From contig NZ_CP077725.1 in assembly GCF_024730565.1 (NCBI RefSeq), forward strand, positions 1,426,001 through 1,490,000: a stretch of 64,000 bases of DNA, written 5' to 3'. Made by a program: the position numbers and the translations under genes. Numbering within the stretch: position 1 is the first letter of the stretch; the number at the start of each line of letters is the position of its first letter. The stretch is from Clostridium sp. CM027. GTDB taxonomy: Bacteria; Bacillota; Clostridia; Clostridiales; Clostridiaceae. The notes beneath the pieces are model-generated. The model saw only the letters and a program-made list of their open reading frames with translations, was not told the origin of the DNA and searched no databases. Shown piece by piece: positions 26,946 to 35,242 of the stretch.

Positions 26946-27815
26946 TTATTTAGCGTCATTTAATTCAATAATATAGTTACCGGCTACTGCTGAAGCCAAA
27001 AACAACACCACAACATCTAATCCACTCCGTAATAACATTTGAGGCATAGCACCTTTCGTTATTAAGCCAATAAAGCTATTAAAAATCATCCAATTCACAC
27101 CTATAGTTGCTATGAACCTTAATGGTACACCTATACCACACTGCCTTTTTTCGAATACTAACAAAGGATACAAAATCACATAAACATAACCCATCAGTAT
27201 TCCAAAGAAACCTGTCCATATATAGCACGGAACTGGATATGTAGCACTGTCACTGCTTATAAGACCGCTTTCATAACCAATTGTTCTCTCCACAAAAATA
27301 GTAATTGCAATAATAGCAATGGTTTTTATGCATTTCGTCATTTGTAATTTACTAATTGGTTTAATTTTCTTACTTTCACTTAATGTAAAATAAGCAATTG
27401 CCACACATAACAATATTGCAGGTAGACCATCTCCTATTCCCATTATAAGCTGATACTTAACAAAACCGAGTCCCCAATTTGAAAAAAGAGACCCCTCAAC
27501 TACTATCTCTTGCATTCCAAATAAGTAAATCATTGCGAAGGCTATCCCAAATCTAATCCCTATTTGTAATTTAGGCGCATCTGCTCTCACGCCTATGTAT
27601 CTTACCACCATTACACACTGTATAAATAGCAGAATGAAATAAAATATTGCTACGGTAGGAAACCCAAAGCATTTAACAAAAATACTATCAAACTGCGCAA
27701 CATCTACAGAAGTGGGCAAAAGTGCATGAACAATAATCGCAAAAAGTGCAGAAAATAGAATGAGAACAGTATTTATTATAATTAATCGCTTTGTACTTAT
27801 ACATTTTGTATCCAT
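26946..27815 (-). CDS. Polytopic membrane protein of unknown function
   Basis: This 289-residue protein has about eight hydrophobic helices (for example ~11-31, ~52-72, ~87-103, ~122-143, ~163-178, ~200-225, ~236-254, ~265-283). I do not recognise a family motif. There is no signal peptide beyond the first helix and no soluble domain. It stands alone between a solo miniature-element end (26743) and a different Tn3-type end (27943), so it may be transposon cargo. No convincing Shine-Dalgarno is visible near the ATG at 27815 (the upstream minus strand reads ATGGGGGAAAT, which may serve). Confidence 0.7.
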   Translation of the reverse strand: MDTKCISTKRLIIINTVLILFSALFAIIVHALLPTSVDVAQFDSIFVKCFGFPTVAIFYFILLFIQCVMVVRYIGVRADAPKLQIGIRFGIAFAMIYLFGMQEIVVEGSLFSNWGLGFVKYQLIMGIGDGLPAILLCVAIAYFTLSESKKIKPISKLQMTKCIKTIAIIAITIFVERTIGYESGLISSDSATYPVPCYIWTGFFGILMGYVYVILYPLLVFEKRQCGIGVPLRFIATIGVNWMIFNSFIGLITKGAMPQMLLRSGLDVVVLFLASAVAGNYIIELNDAK

Positions 27816-27942
27816 CTAATTTCCCCCATATACATTTAAAAATAAATAATTCTAACTTCGGACTTTTATACTGTTGCGACACAAAACATTTATTTAATTA
27901 TACTCTTATTACCGTTACTTAACGAGTAAAGTATTTATATTT

Positions 27943-27995
27943 ATGGGGTTTTAATTTCCTTAAGTACGAAATATCATTTTTGCGTATGCTATCAC
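27943..27995 (-). mobile_element. Solo degenerate end of the 55923-60523 Tn3 type
   Basis: ACGAAATATCATTTTTGCGT within CTTA...TATCACA matches the right end of the complete transposon at 60486-60523 with several changes. The subterminal TATGGGG is also kept. No partner end is nearby. Confidence 0.65.
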
Positions 27996-28205
27996 ATAAA
28001 GCAGAGACATGGCTAGAATGATCTGCCATTAAGATTTAAATGAGAATAAGTTGAGCAGAAATGTTTATGGTAAAGCATATTTTCCTTACATTTATTAGGT
28101 TGCAGGTGCGATCCCAGTGTGAAATATGGAAGCGTATGCGGACAGATTTTACTTGCTAAAAAACAAATATATAACTACTTGATACTTCCATTTAAATCAG
28201 AACAG

Positions 28206-28915
28206 CTATTTTATTTCCTCAATATTATTTTTATACTTACCCCACCGCTTTTTATCATGATCCCAAAACTCGAAAAATTCTTCTTCATGAACAATTACAT
28301 TATAAATAGGTTTAAGAAATATTATAATTTCTCTCATAACTTCGTCAAACTCAATATTAACAGAGTTTATCTTTCTTAAAAAAGCCTTCCACATTTTAAT
28401 TCTATTTACATCTTTCATAAAGTCTTCTGTGAAAATAATATTTTCTCTTTCAATCACCGTGTGCCTTGTTTGCAATGTTTTATCTACAGCCTCCTGTAGC
28501 TTCCTTCCGTCAAAACTATTAGTGCTTAAAAGAGTAAATATATCGTAGAAATCTTTCATTCTACTATTAATTACTGATAATGAAATCATAGCTTGAAACT
28601 TTTCTGAAATAATGGACTCTAAAGAATATACTTTTATTAATGGTGCTTTCATATCAAGTGGACTAGTTTTTAGTGGAGATGAAATTGAAGTTGAAGAGAT
28701 AAAAAAAGATGGAGAATATCACGGTATAAGAGTAAAAACTAATTGTTTTTTAGGGAATGCGAGAAATGTGTTACAACTAGATATTGGGTTTGGCGATGTT
28801 GTTGTACCAATGCCACAAATGATGGAGTGTCCAATAAACTTCTTTGTTCCTTTTTTGCTATAATCGCAAGTCTTGCTCTTACCGATGCAGTAATGTCTTT
28901 TATTTGCTTACTCAT
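28206..28915 (-). pseudogene. AbiEii toxin gene broken by deletion and an internal inversion
   Basis: Three pieces of one AbiEii nucleotidyltransferase toxin gene are present. The N-terminus (28915 downward, MSKQIKDITASVRARLA) reads on the minus strand, starting in an ATGA overlap with the antitoxin stop. The C-terminal part (28652-28206, APLIKVYSLESIISEKF...) also reads minus. The middle part (~28640-28836) reads on the plus strand: SSGLVFSGDEIEVEEIKKDG, then NVLQLDIGFGDVVVPMP. Placed in reverse it would join directly to LDMKAPLIK. So ~190 bp were inverted. The catalytic segment between KKEQRS and SSGLVF (normally KFILKGG...DIDF) is also deleted. The toxin must be inactive. Confidence 0.88.
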
Positions 28916-29517
28916 ACAAGCACCTCCAAATACTGTTTTAGTATTTTTTGAACTCTACAAACTTCCGCATATTTCATTAATTTGTTAAAGTTTCTATCTT
29001 TCCTTTTTATATACTCATTAATTCCTTCTTTTACAATATCAATTCCAATTTTATTTCTATATCTTATGCAATCACATATTGTCTTTTCTATATCATATAT
29101 CTTAATTAAATGTCCATCTACTTCTATATTAGTTATACCTATATTTAGCTGCTTTTGTGAAAAATATAGAAGTTTAATTGGTGGATACTTAGGTATTATA
29201 ACTTTACTGCTTCTTTCTATAGCAATCTCATACTGCCAGGGGTTAATAGTTGATAAATCATGATAATCTAATGCAGAAGTAAGGCACAATATCCCTTTAG
29301 GGACTATTTTAAATACATCAACTAATTCAAAATTGTATTGAAAACCATAATCTACCCACTTATATAATCCCGTTTTTATTTTTGAAACAACACCTGATTT
29401 TTCAAGGGTGCTAACATAGTATCTATTTATCCCCATTCCTGATATTTCTTTTGTTGTAGCATAGCCTTTATTCTTGAAAAATAATTCTTTAATTTCTTGT
29501 TTTATTATTTCATTCAT
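28912..29517 (-). CDS. abiEi: AbiEi-type antitoxin / transcriptional regulator
   Basis: This 201-residue cytoplasmic protein has an N-terminal winged-helix (~1-55: GYATTKEISGMGINRYYVSTL, KSGVVSKIKTGLYKW) and a C-terminal domain typical of AbiEi (LCLTSALDYHDLS, VDGHLIKIYDIEKTICDCIRYR, INEYIKRKDRN). It represses its own operon and neutralises the AbiEii toxin in type IV-style abortive infection systems. It is intact. Its partner downstream overlaps by 4 bp but is destroyed. The start ATG at 29517 follows GAGAGGTGAG. Confidence 0.88.
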   Translation of the reverse strand: MNEIIKQEIKELFFKNKGYATTKEISGMGINRYYVSTLEKSGVVSKIKTGLYKWVDYGFQYNFELVDVFKIVPKGILCLTSALDYHDLSTINPWQYEIAIERSSKVIIPKYPPIKLLYFSQKQLNIGITNIEVDGHLIKIYDIEKTICDCIRYRNKIGIDIVKEGINEYIKRKDRNFNKLMKYAEVCRVQKILKQYLEVLV

Positions 29518-29682
29518 ACTCTCACCTCTCTAACAAATATTCTTCACTTGTTCTAATATGCAGTATATGTGTTAAATTAATTATACATTATTTATGATTT
29601 TTTTCAATGTTAATTAACAAAACTACTGCAAAAATTCATACTTGTATTGTTTTTGTTAAATCATCTCCTACGGAGCTGCAGT

Positions 29683-29715
29683 TGTAGTATTGATAATCCT
29701 AACTAAAACAGTAAT
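29683..29715 (-). mobile_element. Interior fragment of the miniature element family
   Basis: AGTTGTAGTATTGATAATCC followed by TAACTAAAACAGTAA matches, with two changes, the reverse complement of the element interior at 42676-42708. No ends are recognisable nearby. Confidence 0.6.
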
Positions 29716-29805
29716 AAAAAATATAGATTAGGGTTAGTGGTAGCAAAATTTATTATGCGAAGTGCTGCCATAGCTAAATTTAATATGTATCAGATGTAAA
29801 CAATA

Positions 29806-29928
29806 CTACGCACGTATATTTGAAATACTCAGCCACCTTGTGCAAGTTGTGGGTTCATCACAACTTGTCCATCGGCGATGTACGTATTTAGATTTAAAGG
29901 TATGATTAAACTACAGATGCGTGCGTAG
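29806..29928 (+). ncRNA. Candidate structured RNA 1
   Basis: A perfect 9-bp closing stem CTACGCACG / CGTGCGTAG (29806-29814, 29920-29928) encloses an internal hairpin CAAGTTGTG / CACAACTTG. There is no open reading frame. The direction is undetermined, because the reverse complement folds equally. I do not recognise a named RNA family. Confidence 0.4.
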
Positions 29929-29994
29929 ACTTAGGTTTTTGATTAGTTATATAGAATGATTAAATTAAGTGAAAGTTAAATTTAACTAGAATCG

Positions 29995-30140
29995 ATGCAC
30001 GCCGTCGGGTACCCAAAAAAAGACCAGCTTTATCATTAGAATTTCTTAGTTACCAGTGGTTGAGGGACGAAAACAATGGGAAGCTTAGAGATACTTATGT
30101 TAAAGCTTGTTCTCTTTTGGGTGACGGTATACGTGCCCAG
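29995..30140 (+). ncRNA. Candidate structured RNA 2
   Basis: Pairs include ACCCAAAA / TTTTGGGT closing the region and AAGCTTTAACAT / ATGTTAAAGCTT-like inner arms. It contains TGAGGGACGAA, also found in the loop of the duplicated RNA at 30295 and 47672. Function unknown. Confidence 0.4.
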
Positions 30141-30294
30141 AACTTGTCCTTCCGAAATATCTATACTACTAGTAATAGTAACTACAATAGATATAAAATA
30201 TAATAATTATTATAATAAGGTTTTATAAAATATATATACTACAAGAATATTTCGATATCCAAGAAGGAAAACACGATAACTAATCATTTTTTTA

Positions 30295-30590
30295 AAACTT
30301 GTAGGATGCTGGCAAATGGACTAGCCCAGCTACTGAGGGACGAAGTGGCGGGTAAGCCTGTCTATTTGATGTGAAAAATGGACGAGTTTCTGACCTCTAT
30401 TATAATTTTTTTTTTTGAAACTCTAAATTCATGAAACAAAAGTTACTGATATGTTAATCTGAGGTGAAAAACCTACCATTTTTCACCCGAGGGTCGCGAG
30501 GTTCTATCTTTAAGTTATGTGGATTTTTTTAAATATTAGTATTTTGAAGACAAAAACAAGTCCCGCTGCATTGCAGTAGGGCTTGTTACC
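30295..30590 (+). ncRNA. Duplicated structured RNA, copy 1
   Basis: This non-coding block is over 90% identical by eye to 47672-47966. It contains a first stem-loop (AAATGGAC.AGCC / GGC.TGTCTATTT) with a conserved loop CTACTGAGGGACGAAGTGGC. The arm GTGAAAAATGGAC (30372 on) faces CCATTTTTCAC about 110 nt away; in this copy the distal arm has lost two bases (ACCATTTTTCAC). Near its end is GAGGGTCGCGAGGTT, then a 15-bp hairpin ACAAGTCCCGCTGCA that may terminate it. Long-range pairing kept in two copies with no reading frame argues for an RNA. The family is not identified. Confidence 0.6.
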
Positions 30591-30921
30591 CTTGGGGGAA
30601 GGGGGAATATTTCATTTGCTTTGGACTAGTTTACTGACTGCTACTAAGACTAAATAGAAAAATTAATGATTAGGTACTTTAATAGATTAATTTACTTCTG
30701 GGCAGTGAGTAAGATTGCCCAAAGCTTCATTTATGACCTAGAGCAGTGAAAGAGCTTGTGCCACATCAAGTTTTCGTATGAAGAATGAAGGAGAAAATAT
30801 GCTGTGGACCAGCCTTTGACTGCGGAGTCTTATTATTATATTAAGACTGATTTTTAATACATTCAAAGTAAAGAGTCAACACGTTATGTTACATTCAAAT
30901 TGAAATTTTAAAGGATTAGGC

Positions 30922-31026
30922 AATAGCATCAATGTGAAAGTAACTCAATTACTATTGTGTTACTTTCAGAATATCAATATACACTTAAAACAAGTAACCT
31001 CATATTTAATTATATGAGGTTACTTG
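30922..31026 (-). repeat. Modular stem-loop repeat (C-B), downstream of the DUF3784 gene
   Basis: Minus-strand order is C (AAGTAACCTCATAT / ATATGAGGTTACTT), linker AAGTGTATATTGATATTCT, B (GAAAGTAACACAATAG / ATTGAGTTACTTTC), then ACATTGATGCTATTG. The linker is the same as at 41161-41179. Confidence 0.85.
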
Positions 31027-31060
31027 TGATAACGACATATAAGATCATTGCGAATGCTCA

Positions 31061-31382
31061 TTACAGTCCACCATTATATTTTTTCTGTGCCATAAACATC
31101 ATAACTAATCCCCCTACAAAGAATATCCCAAAGCATATCACACCATATGCAGTATTTGATGTGAATTTAATAATACCCATCATCAGTATCATTCCTATTC
31201 CCATTATAATACATGCTTTACCCATTTTTTCTGTATAAGATTTTTTATCCTTTTCAGCAACCCCTGTATAATGATAATCATGTATTATCGTTATCTGTTC
31301 TTTTTTCCAAATACGCCATCCTATAAAAATAAAATATAATCCTACAGGTAATAATAAGCAACATAACTATTAATTCAGACAT
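31061..31382 (-). pseudogene. DUF3784-like small membrane protein with a frameshift
   Basis: The ATG at 31382 follows TAGGAG and starts MSELIVMLL. One base later (~31345) the frame must shift by +1 to continue LLPVGLYFIFIGWRIWKKEQ, HYTGVAEKDKKSYTEKMGKA and two transmembrane helices (IIMGIGMILMMGIIKF; VICFGIFFVGGLVMMFM). The latter layout (short helix, then VAEKDKxxYTEKxGK, then two helices) fits DUF3784 proteins of about 100 residues. A single extra A would explain the break, so this is a recent pseudogene or a sequencing error. Stem-loop repeats bracket it on both sides. Confidence 0.7.
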
Positions 31383-31496
31383 ATAATCATCTCCTAAGTT
31401 CTTAGTTTATTACAATTTCGAATAATAATATATATTTAACTATAACATAATTACCATAAATTAAGTATATTTACAATTCTTTTAAAATGGGTAATA

Positions 31497-31585
31497 GCCT
31501 CAATGTGAAAGTAACACAATTGGTATTGTGTTACTTTCAAAATATAAAGTAAACCCATATCTAATTAATGATATGGGTTTACTTG
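31497..31585 (-). repeat. Modular stem-loop repeat (C-B), upstream of the DUF3784 gene
   Basis: Minus-strand order is C (GTAAACCCATATC / GATATGGGTTTAC), a short linker, B (GAAAGTAACACAATAC / ATTGTGTTACTTTC) and CACATTGAGGCTATTACC. It is followed by the promoter segment TTTATGGTAATTATGTTATA shared with the gene at 41358. Confidence 0.85.
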
Positions 31586-31618
31586 TGTCGACATATTCGA
31601 AAATTGTACAGTAAAAAA

Positions 31619-32179
31619 TTATTTGATTATAGTTATTTTGTTTTCTTTCCTTGCAGGCGCTTTAGAAACTTCAGAAACGGCATATCCTAAAGCAATAGAA
31701 TTTATTGGCTGATATCCTTCAGGTATCCTAAGTTCTTTTTTTAGCTCTTCATTTTCACCATTCCCAAATATAAATGGCATACTCCCTATCCAACAAGTAC
31801 CTAAACCAAGAGACTTTGCTGCAATTAATATATTTTCAGTAGCATTAGAAGTATCCGCCTGAGGATTAGATGCATTCATATAACCAGATATAATTATAGC
31901 TGTAGGTGCATTATAGAATGCTCTATAGTTGTCATTACTTGCCATGTTTCTTAACTGAACAATATGAGATTTAGCTAAAGCAGCTTTTGCAACTTGAGTA
32001 AATTTTTGAAGCATGTTACTGTTTTGTATAACAGTAAAGTGCCAAGACTGCTCATTTAGAGCACTCGGTGCATACAATCCAGCTTCTAAAATAGATTGTA
32101 ATTCATCATCTTTAATTTGTTCATCTTTAAAAACCCTTATACTTCTTCTTTCCTTTAGAATTTTAAGTGTTTCATTCAT
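31619..32179 (-). CDS. Nitroreductase-family protein
   Basis: This 186-residue FMN-dependent oxidoreductase contains the FMN phosphate-binding RRSIRVFKDEQI (~11-22), APSALNEQSWHFTVIQ (~36-51), APTAIIISG, ATENILIAAKSLGLGTCWIG (~115-134) and IALGYA. Such enzymes reduce nitro compounds, flavins or quinones using NAD(P)H, usually as dimers in the cytoplasm. The start chosen is the ATG at 32179, 10 bp after GGAGGGG; the frame is open 6 codons further upstream to a TTG that overlaps that site. It stands alone. Confidence 0.9.
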   Translation of the reverse strand: MNETLKILKERRSIRVFKDEQIKDDELQSILEAGLYAPSALNEQSWHFTVIQNSNMLQKFTQVAKAALAKSHIVQLRNMASNDNYRAFYNAPTAIIISGYMNASNPQADTSNATENILIAAKSLGLGTCWIGSMPFIFGNGENEELKKELRIPEGYQPINSIALGYAVSEVSKAPARKENKITIIK

Positions 32180-32497
32180 ATAATAATTCCCCTCCAAATG
32201 AATATGTTTTGTTTGAATTTTAATACATAAGCTTATATAAGTATGTCATCAAATATATGGTTAATTATACTACTATTGTCTTATCCAAGAGTCAGAATAA
32301 TAATAATAATTATAAAATGAATGAAAAAGTGTCAAAAGTTCGTGTTATATCAACTTAAAGTTCGTTTATTTTATAATGAGGTCATGAAAACTAGTTATAT
32401 AGCCATAGTTCACCTTTGTAGATATAATGCGTACGTCTATTACCATTATACAAATTCTCCTAGTGCAACTAAAGAATTTGCATACATAACGAGTCTG

Positions 32498-32508
32498 GGG
32501 TACGGCAA
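32498..32508. repeat. Left 11-bp target duplication of IS231-like copy 1
   Basis: GGGTACGGCAA here is repeated exactly at 34244-34254 on the other side of the element. Confidence 0.85.
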
Positions 32509-34243
32509 CATAGCCATCAAGCTAAGCCATATTGAATATTAGTAAGTCAGTATTAAATACTATATTTTACCATTAAAATTTATTTTGATAAATTTTAATG
32601 GTAAATTTTAAGTGTACAATAGTATTCAAACAATTTTAGGGTACACCAAAAAAAGCCACGTATATAGTGGGGCTTTTACAATTTTATCAAGTTGTTTTAT
32701 GCTGCAACTTTAGCCTGCGATGATGTTAATTTATAACAAACTCCAAGAATATCAAAAACAGTTTTCTTATCCTTTTTATGAGATTTCAGACCATTCCTAA
32801 CTACATTTTCAAATATTAATTTTAAGGTATCGAGAACTTTATTAGGGAATTTGATAAGCTCAAAATATAGACTATCAATATATTCATGAACTATTTCACA
32901 AGTTTTAATTTCACTGGCTTCAAGGCCTTTATTTTCTAAAGCTAAAGTCCTCATTTTAAACATTACAGCAGAGCTTATTAGTAGCAAAATAAGTTTTCCA
33001 TAAAGCTGACATTGAAACCGTTCTATTTTAACTAACTTTACAACCTGTATACTAAATATGGATTTCCACGTTTTAAATATTATTTCGATCTGCCATCTTA
33101 AACTGTAAAACTCATGAACCTGCTTTGAACTTAAAACTTCTTCCTTAATATTCGTTATATAAATAGATATACCTAATAATTCAATCGTATTATTACTTTT
33201 TTCTATACCCTTTTTTTTAGCATTCTTCACAGATTTTTCTGTTCTTTTTTTCAATTGATCATTTGTTAGTTTATATAAAATAAGCCTTGTTTTTAGCGTC
33301 TTTTCCTTGCCTACATAGACATCCTTAATTTCATAACGGTCCCCCTCGCCCATCTGTTTCATTATGTCAGAAATATAGATTCTTTTAAAAAGGCTTGATT
33401 TTTTAGGAGCGCCATTCTTATAGTACTCTATATCCTTATTTTCTATATATACTGCTATATTAGGTTTGAGTCTTGATATGTAAAACGCTTCTCTATCTTC
33501 TATGTCCAAAAAATCTTCAAAGCCTACATACCCAAGATCTCTTAAAATAAGATCCCCAGATTTGATAGTATCTCTTATTTTGCTCCCAAAAGTATTGTCG
33601 CTTCCTGAGCCAGCTCCTACTTGTATATTAAGAAGATTTCCAGATTTCAATTCATATTCTAGTTGTATTTTTACACCTGAAGCTTGAGAGCAGCCACCAG
33701 ATCCAGGATAAATATCTTTATAGCTTTCTGGTACTTGAAAAGCAGTAGAATCAAGTATTCTTATTCGTTTGAAATGTTCATCCCATACACTTGGTATGCA
33801 AGTATTATTTGTTATTGTTTGGCGCAACAGGTTCTCAAAAATCTTCTTTAAAAATTCCACACATCTTTCATTTAAACGTTGATCTAATGCTTGATTAGAA
33901 ATAACTATTCCTATTTTTGCACTAAGTTTTGTACATAAGGTAACAAGTGTATTATTCGCGACCTCTGCATCCATAAAGCAGCATAAGCAAACGAATTCCC
34001 ATGCTTTAATTTTACCTTTTCTTTTCACAAAGCCTGTTACTCTAGCTATTTCTTCAATCTCCTCTTTTGAAAAGCATCTTTTAATTTCAGCTGCAAAATG
34101 TTTCATATCTTTATCCAATTTTAAGTTTTCTTCTATCATTTGTAAATTACCCCCATTGATGTGTTTTGTTATCTTTTAAATGATAACATTTTTACAAATG
34201 GGGGGCTTTATTTTTATAGACTTCCCTTAGCTTGATGGCTATG
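32509..34243 (-). mobile_element. IS231-like (IS4 family) insertion sequence, copy 1, complete
   Basis: This 1735-bp element has 18-bp perfect terminal inverted repeats CATAGCCATCAAGCTAAG and 11-bp target duplications (32498-32508, 34244-34254). It encodes a single DDE transposase. The 10-12 bp duplication length is that of IS231-type elements. A hairpin upstream of the transposase start (34144-34206) could block read-in expression. Confidence 0.93.
32697..34139 (-). CDS. IS4-family (IS231-like) transposase, copy 1
   Basis: This 480-residue DDE transposase has catalytic Asp in RILDSTAFQVP (~127), Asp in LILRDLGYVGF (~197) and the Y-R-E block FYSLRWQIEIIFKTWK (~345-360), the IS4 hallmark. An insertion domain of beta-strands lies between the second Asp and the Glu, as in Tn5/IS231. 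Length matches IS231 transposases. It differs from copy 2 (37162) at only five residues (M12I, M396I, D443N, G469R and one more possible). It appears intact and may be active. Confidence 0.95.
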   Translation of the reverse strand: MIEENLKLDKDMKHFAAEIKRCFSKEEIEEIARVTGFVKRKGKIKAWEFVCLCCFMDAEVANNTLVTLCTKLSAKIGIVISNQALDQRLNERCVEFLKKIFENLLRQTITNNTCIPSVWDEHFKRIRILDSTAFQVPESYKDIYPGSGGCSQASGVKIQLEYELKSGNLLNIQVGAGSGSDNTFGSKIRDTIKSGDLILRDLGYVGFEDFLDIEDREAFYISRLKPNIAVYIENKDIEYYKNGAPKKSSLFKRIYISDIMKQMGEGDRYEIKDVYVGKEKTLKTRLILYKLTNDQLKKRTEKSVKNAKKKGIEKSNNTIELLGISIYITNIKEEVLSSKQVHEFYSLRWQIEIIFKTWKSIFSIQVVKLVKIERFQCQLYGKLILLLISSAVMFKMRTLALENKGLEASEIKTCEIVHEYIDSLYFELIKFPNKVLDTLKLIFENVVRNGLKSHKKDKKTVFDILGVCYKLTSSQAKVAA

Positions 34244-34464
34244 GGGTACGGCAACCATTCATGTAAAAATGGGCCACTTCCCATATTATGTAATGTTTTA
34301 AGCTTTTTTTATTAACTTAAAGCTGCCACTTCTTATAAAAACCACTTTAATAGATTATTAAAAAAATTTACTCTAAGTAATAGTGACATATGATACATAC
34401 TGTTATACTTTACTTGTAAGTTAATTCACAATCGTATTTTATTTTGAAGTGTTTTATATTTTAC

Positions 34465-34488
34465 AATCGTTATATATATATAACGATT
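34465..34488. promoter_or_regulatory. 24-bp perfect palindrome upstream of the vanZ-like gene
   Basis: AATCGTTATATA and its exact complement form an uninterrupted palindrome ending 22 bp before the start codon at 34511. This is a good operator candidate or a factor-binding site in the promoter. Confidence 0.55.
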
Positions 34489-34510
34489 AAACCAGGGGGG
34501 AAAGATTTTT

Positions 34511-35131
34511 ATGGTAAAAAGTTTTATAATATCAATGATAATATCAATTTTTCTAATAACTATTTTAAATATATTTTTAAACAAAAATAGTAAAAGTCTT
34601 AAAAAGAAAATAGAATGTCAACATTACTTTTTTGGATATCTTTTTATATTATATCTTATGATTTCGTTAACAGAAGTAGTAGGATTTCCTTATTTGAGCG
34701 ACTGGCAAAGACTTTCAAGATTAAACAGGCCAATATTTAATCCCATTATAAATTTAGTACCTTTTAACGATGGATTTGAAATTTCTTCTATACTTAATAT
34801 AATATTTTTTATGCCTTTTGGATTTTTATTGCCAACATTATGGAAAAAGTATAGAAAATTATTACCGACATTATGTAATGGAATATTATTTTCAATTATT
34901 ATTGAAATTGGTCAATTGTTTGTTCCACATCGTGCATCAGATATTAATGATTTAATAATGAATACCATAGGAACTATTTGTGGTTGGATTATTTTCAATA
35001 TTATAAGCAAAATTTTTCATAAACTTGCTAATAAAACAGTAATTGAAATTTCTTCTAATGATAGTATGGCTATTAAATTAGAACCTTATCTATACATTGC
35101 GATTCCAATTATAAGTACATTTTTAGGTTGA
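34511..35131 (+). CDS. VanZ-family membrane protein
   Basis: This 206-residue integral membrane protein has about five helices. VanZ-like signatures are INLVPFNDGFE (~90-100), IIFFMPFGFLLPTLWKKY (~108-125) and IEIGQLFVPHRASDINDLIMNT (~142-163), the conserved E..Q....R..D..D..N pattern. VanZ in Enterococcus gives low-level teicoplanin resistance; most chromosomal homologues have no proven role. The start is the ATG at 34511 behind a run of six G. A palindrome lies just upstream. It sits between IS231-like copy 1 and the hydrolase genes. Confidence 0.88.
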   Translation: MVKSFIISMIISIFLITILNIFLNKNSKSLKKKIECQHYFFGYLFILYLMISLTEVVGFPYLSDWQRLSRLNRPIFNPIINLVPFNDGFEISSILNIIFFMPFGFLLPTLWKKYRKLLPTLCNGILFSIIIEIGQLFVPHRASDINDLIMNTIGTICGWIIFNIISKIFHKLANKTVIEISSNDSMAIKLEPYLYIAIPIISTFLG

Positions 35132-35151
35132 AAAAATGAATAAAAGATTAA

Positions 35152-35183
35152 CAAGGGTAGAAATGCTCTTGCTTTATTTTTTT
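35152..35183 (+). terminator. Terminator of the vanZ-like gene
   Basis: The short stem CAAGGG / CTCTTG with an 8-nt loop is followed by a long T-tract. Confidence 0.65.
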
Positions 35184-35242
35184 TGCTAGAGTCCCATAAA
35201 CGACCGTTTATGGTGCTAGTTTTACTTGTTTTTCCATGCAAT

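Noticed and set aside
27943-27995. Pairing of this solo end with 26743 to form a transposon around the membrane protein gene
   Set aside because: The two ends belong to different Tn3-type families and are not complementary.
28612-28863. Plus-strand 83-codon frame as a separate gene
   Set aside because: Its sequence is the inverted middle part of the AbiEii toxin gene, so it is a fragment and not an independent gene.
32321-32542. 73-codon plus-strand frame before IS231-like copy 1
   Set aside because: No ribosome site, no protein-like pattern, and its end lies inside the IS terminal repeat.
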